Origin: Sphingobacterium sp. PCS056
GTDB lineage: Bacteria; Bacteroidota; Bacteroidia; Sphingobacteriales; Sphingobacteriaceae
DNA length: 64,000 nt
Reading direction: 5' to 3'
NCBI RefSeq assembly: GCF_023273895.1
Contig: NZ_CP096883.1
Span: forward strand, 3,658,001-3,722,000
Shown: positions 63,458 to 64,000 of the stretch, in pieces
How positions within the stretch are numbered: the stretch's first letter is position 1
How the letters are laid out: every line of letters begins with the position of its first letter
Program-made: the position numbers and the translations under genes
The notes under the pieces: model-generated
The model's database searches: none
Seen by the model: only the letters and a program-made list of their open reading frames with translations
What the model was told of the DNA's origin: nothing

Positions 63458-63467
63458 AATTTTATTT

Positions 63468-64000
63468 CTAACGAATATTTTGCTCTATACCAGAAATTTC
63501 GATCTCTGTTTGGGGTATTTCAAAAACGTATCGATTACTATTTGCTGGCAATAGAAAAGTTTCATTCAAATAGGTTCTTGTGAGATCTATTTGCGTAGCA
63601 GTCTCTAAATTTTGACGTTTCAGATCAGACCAGCGTGTACCTCTACCAACTAATTCTTTATGTCTTTCATTCAAGATCAATGACAGTGCCTCTTGATCAT
63701 CATGAGGTGTAAACGTTGGTAGTAGTCCATTTTTGTACCTTTTCTTTAGTAAGACTTCTAAAACCTCAATCCCTTCTTTCCACCTATTCGTTCTCATCAG
63801 GCTCTCTGCTTTCACCAGATATAACTCATCTATAGCCAGGCCCGTAAAGTGATAGAGAGAATTTCCAGAATACGTACCTATATAAAGTTTATTTCGATCA
63901 AAAAGAGCCTTTACCCGCAGATCGTTCTCACGGTAGCTAGATAATAAATCATCAGCCACTTGCACTCCAGCCACTGATACCAATGATAAGCCCGCATTGG
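63468..64000 (-). CDS. SusD/RagB family lipoprotein, C-terminal part only
   Basis: The frame is open to the right edge, so the N-terminal signal and most of the protein lie outside. The C-terminal SusD signature is clear: LAIDELYLVKAESLMRTNRW and LNERHKELVGRGTRWSDLKR. SusD proteins bind glycans or peptides at the outer membrane together with a SusC TonB-dependent channel, expected further right. Confidence 0.9.
   Translation of the reverse strand, partial: NAGLSLVSVAGVQVADDLLSSYRENDLRVKALFDRNKLYIGTYSGNSLYHFTGLAIDELYLVKAESLMRTNRWKEGIEVLEVLLKKRYKNGLLPTFTPHDDQEALSLILNERHKELVGRGTRWSDLKRQNLETATQIDLTRTYLNETFLLPANSNRYVFEIPQTEIEISGIEQNIR

Noticed and set aside
1..64000. CRISPR arrays, rRNA, intact transposases, prophage or secretion-system genes
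   Set aside because: Looked for on both strands; none with recognisable features was found.

Overview
The window looks like chromosomal DNA of a Sphingobacterium-like member of the Bacteroidota. Signs of this are an AT-rich genome, a SusD C-terminus beside a TlpA-type thioredoxin, an ECF sigma/FecR pair, DUF6520 and MauE-type small genes, many small secreted or lipoprotein genes of no known family, and promoters of the Bacteroidota type (TTG, 17-21 bases, TAnnTTTG). The genus is an inference from gene content.

Layout. 1-8 kb: housekeeping genes (pabB end, a TatD hydrolase, tcdA), a large copper-type P1B ATPase with five metal-binding modules, and small membrane proteins. 8.1-10.5 kb: a tRNA-Lys followed by a 137-bp tandem array that repeats the tRNA 3' end and its terminator, then a metallo-hydrolase and a Crp-type regulator, and a degenerate copy of the tRNA end further on. 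10.6-16 kb: a YciI/ECF42-type sigma operon with a visible ECF promoter, HEAT, DinB, hydrolase and DoxX genes. 16.6-26 kb: a stress and redox block with dps, a LytTR regulator, a hybrid histidine kinase, an old-yellow-enzyme reductase, and an operon of bicupin oxalate decarboxylase, YoaK membrane protein, peroxiredoxin, DsbA-like protein and a chloroperoxidase-type hydrolase. 26-29.5 kb: SnoaL/SDR genes and an HxlR regulator that share an identical 29-bp palindromic site, with glyoxalase and rifampin ADP-ribosyltransferase relics nearby. 29.5-32.6 kb: a lipoprotein and immunity-like genes (SUKH, DUF4304-like). 32.9-44 kb: AraC/MFS, AraC/lumazine-binding/DJ-1, GNAT, methyltransferase, OmpA lipoprotein, Crp/RidA, and a nucleotidyltransferase/phosphoesterase pair. 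44-52 kb: a probable acquired block with a relaxase-tail relic, an FAD monooxygenase, two AraC regulators and a TolC/EmrA/EmrB-type efflux operon, ending in a response-regulator relic. 52-64 kb: secreted proteins of unknown role, a PfkB kinase, gene relics (FecR tail, SUKH copy), the ECF sigma/FecR operon, MauE/DUF6520, TlpA and the SusD end of a polysaccharide or peptide utilisation locus that continues beyond the window.

No CRISPR array, rRNA, complete insertion sequence, prophage or obvious new defence system was seen. The most unusual items are the tRNA-Lys tail array, the tandemly amplified metal-binding modules in the copper ATPase, the paired HxlR sites, the ECF42-type autoregulatory promoter, and several gene relics that sit unannotated between genes. 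All functional calls come from reading translated sequence and motifs; no database search was run.
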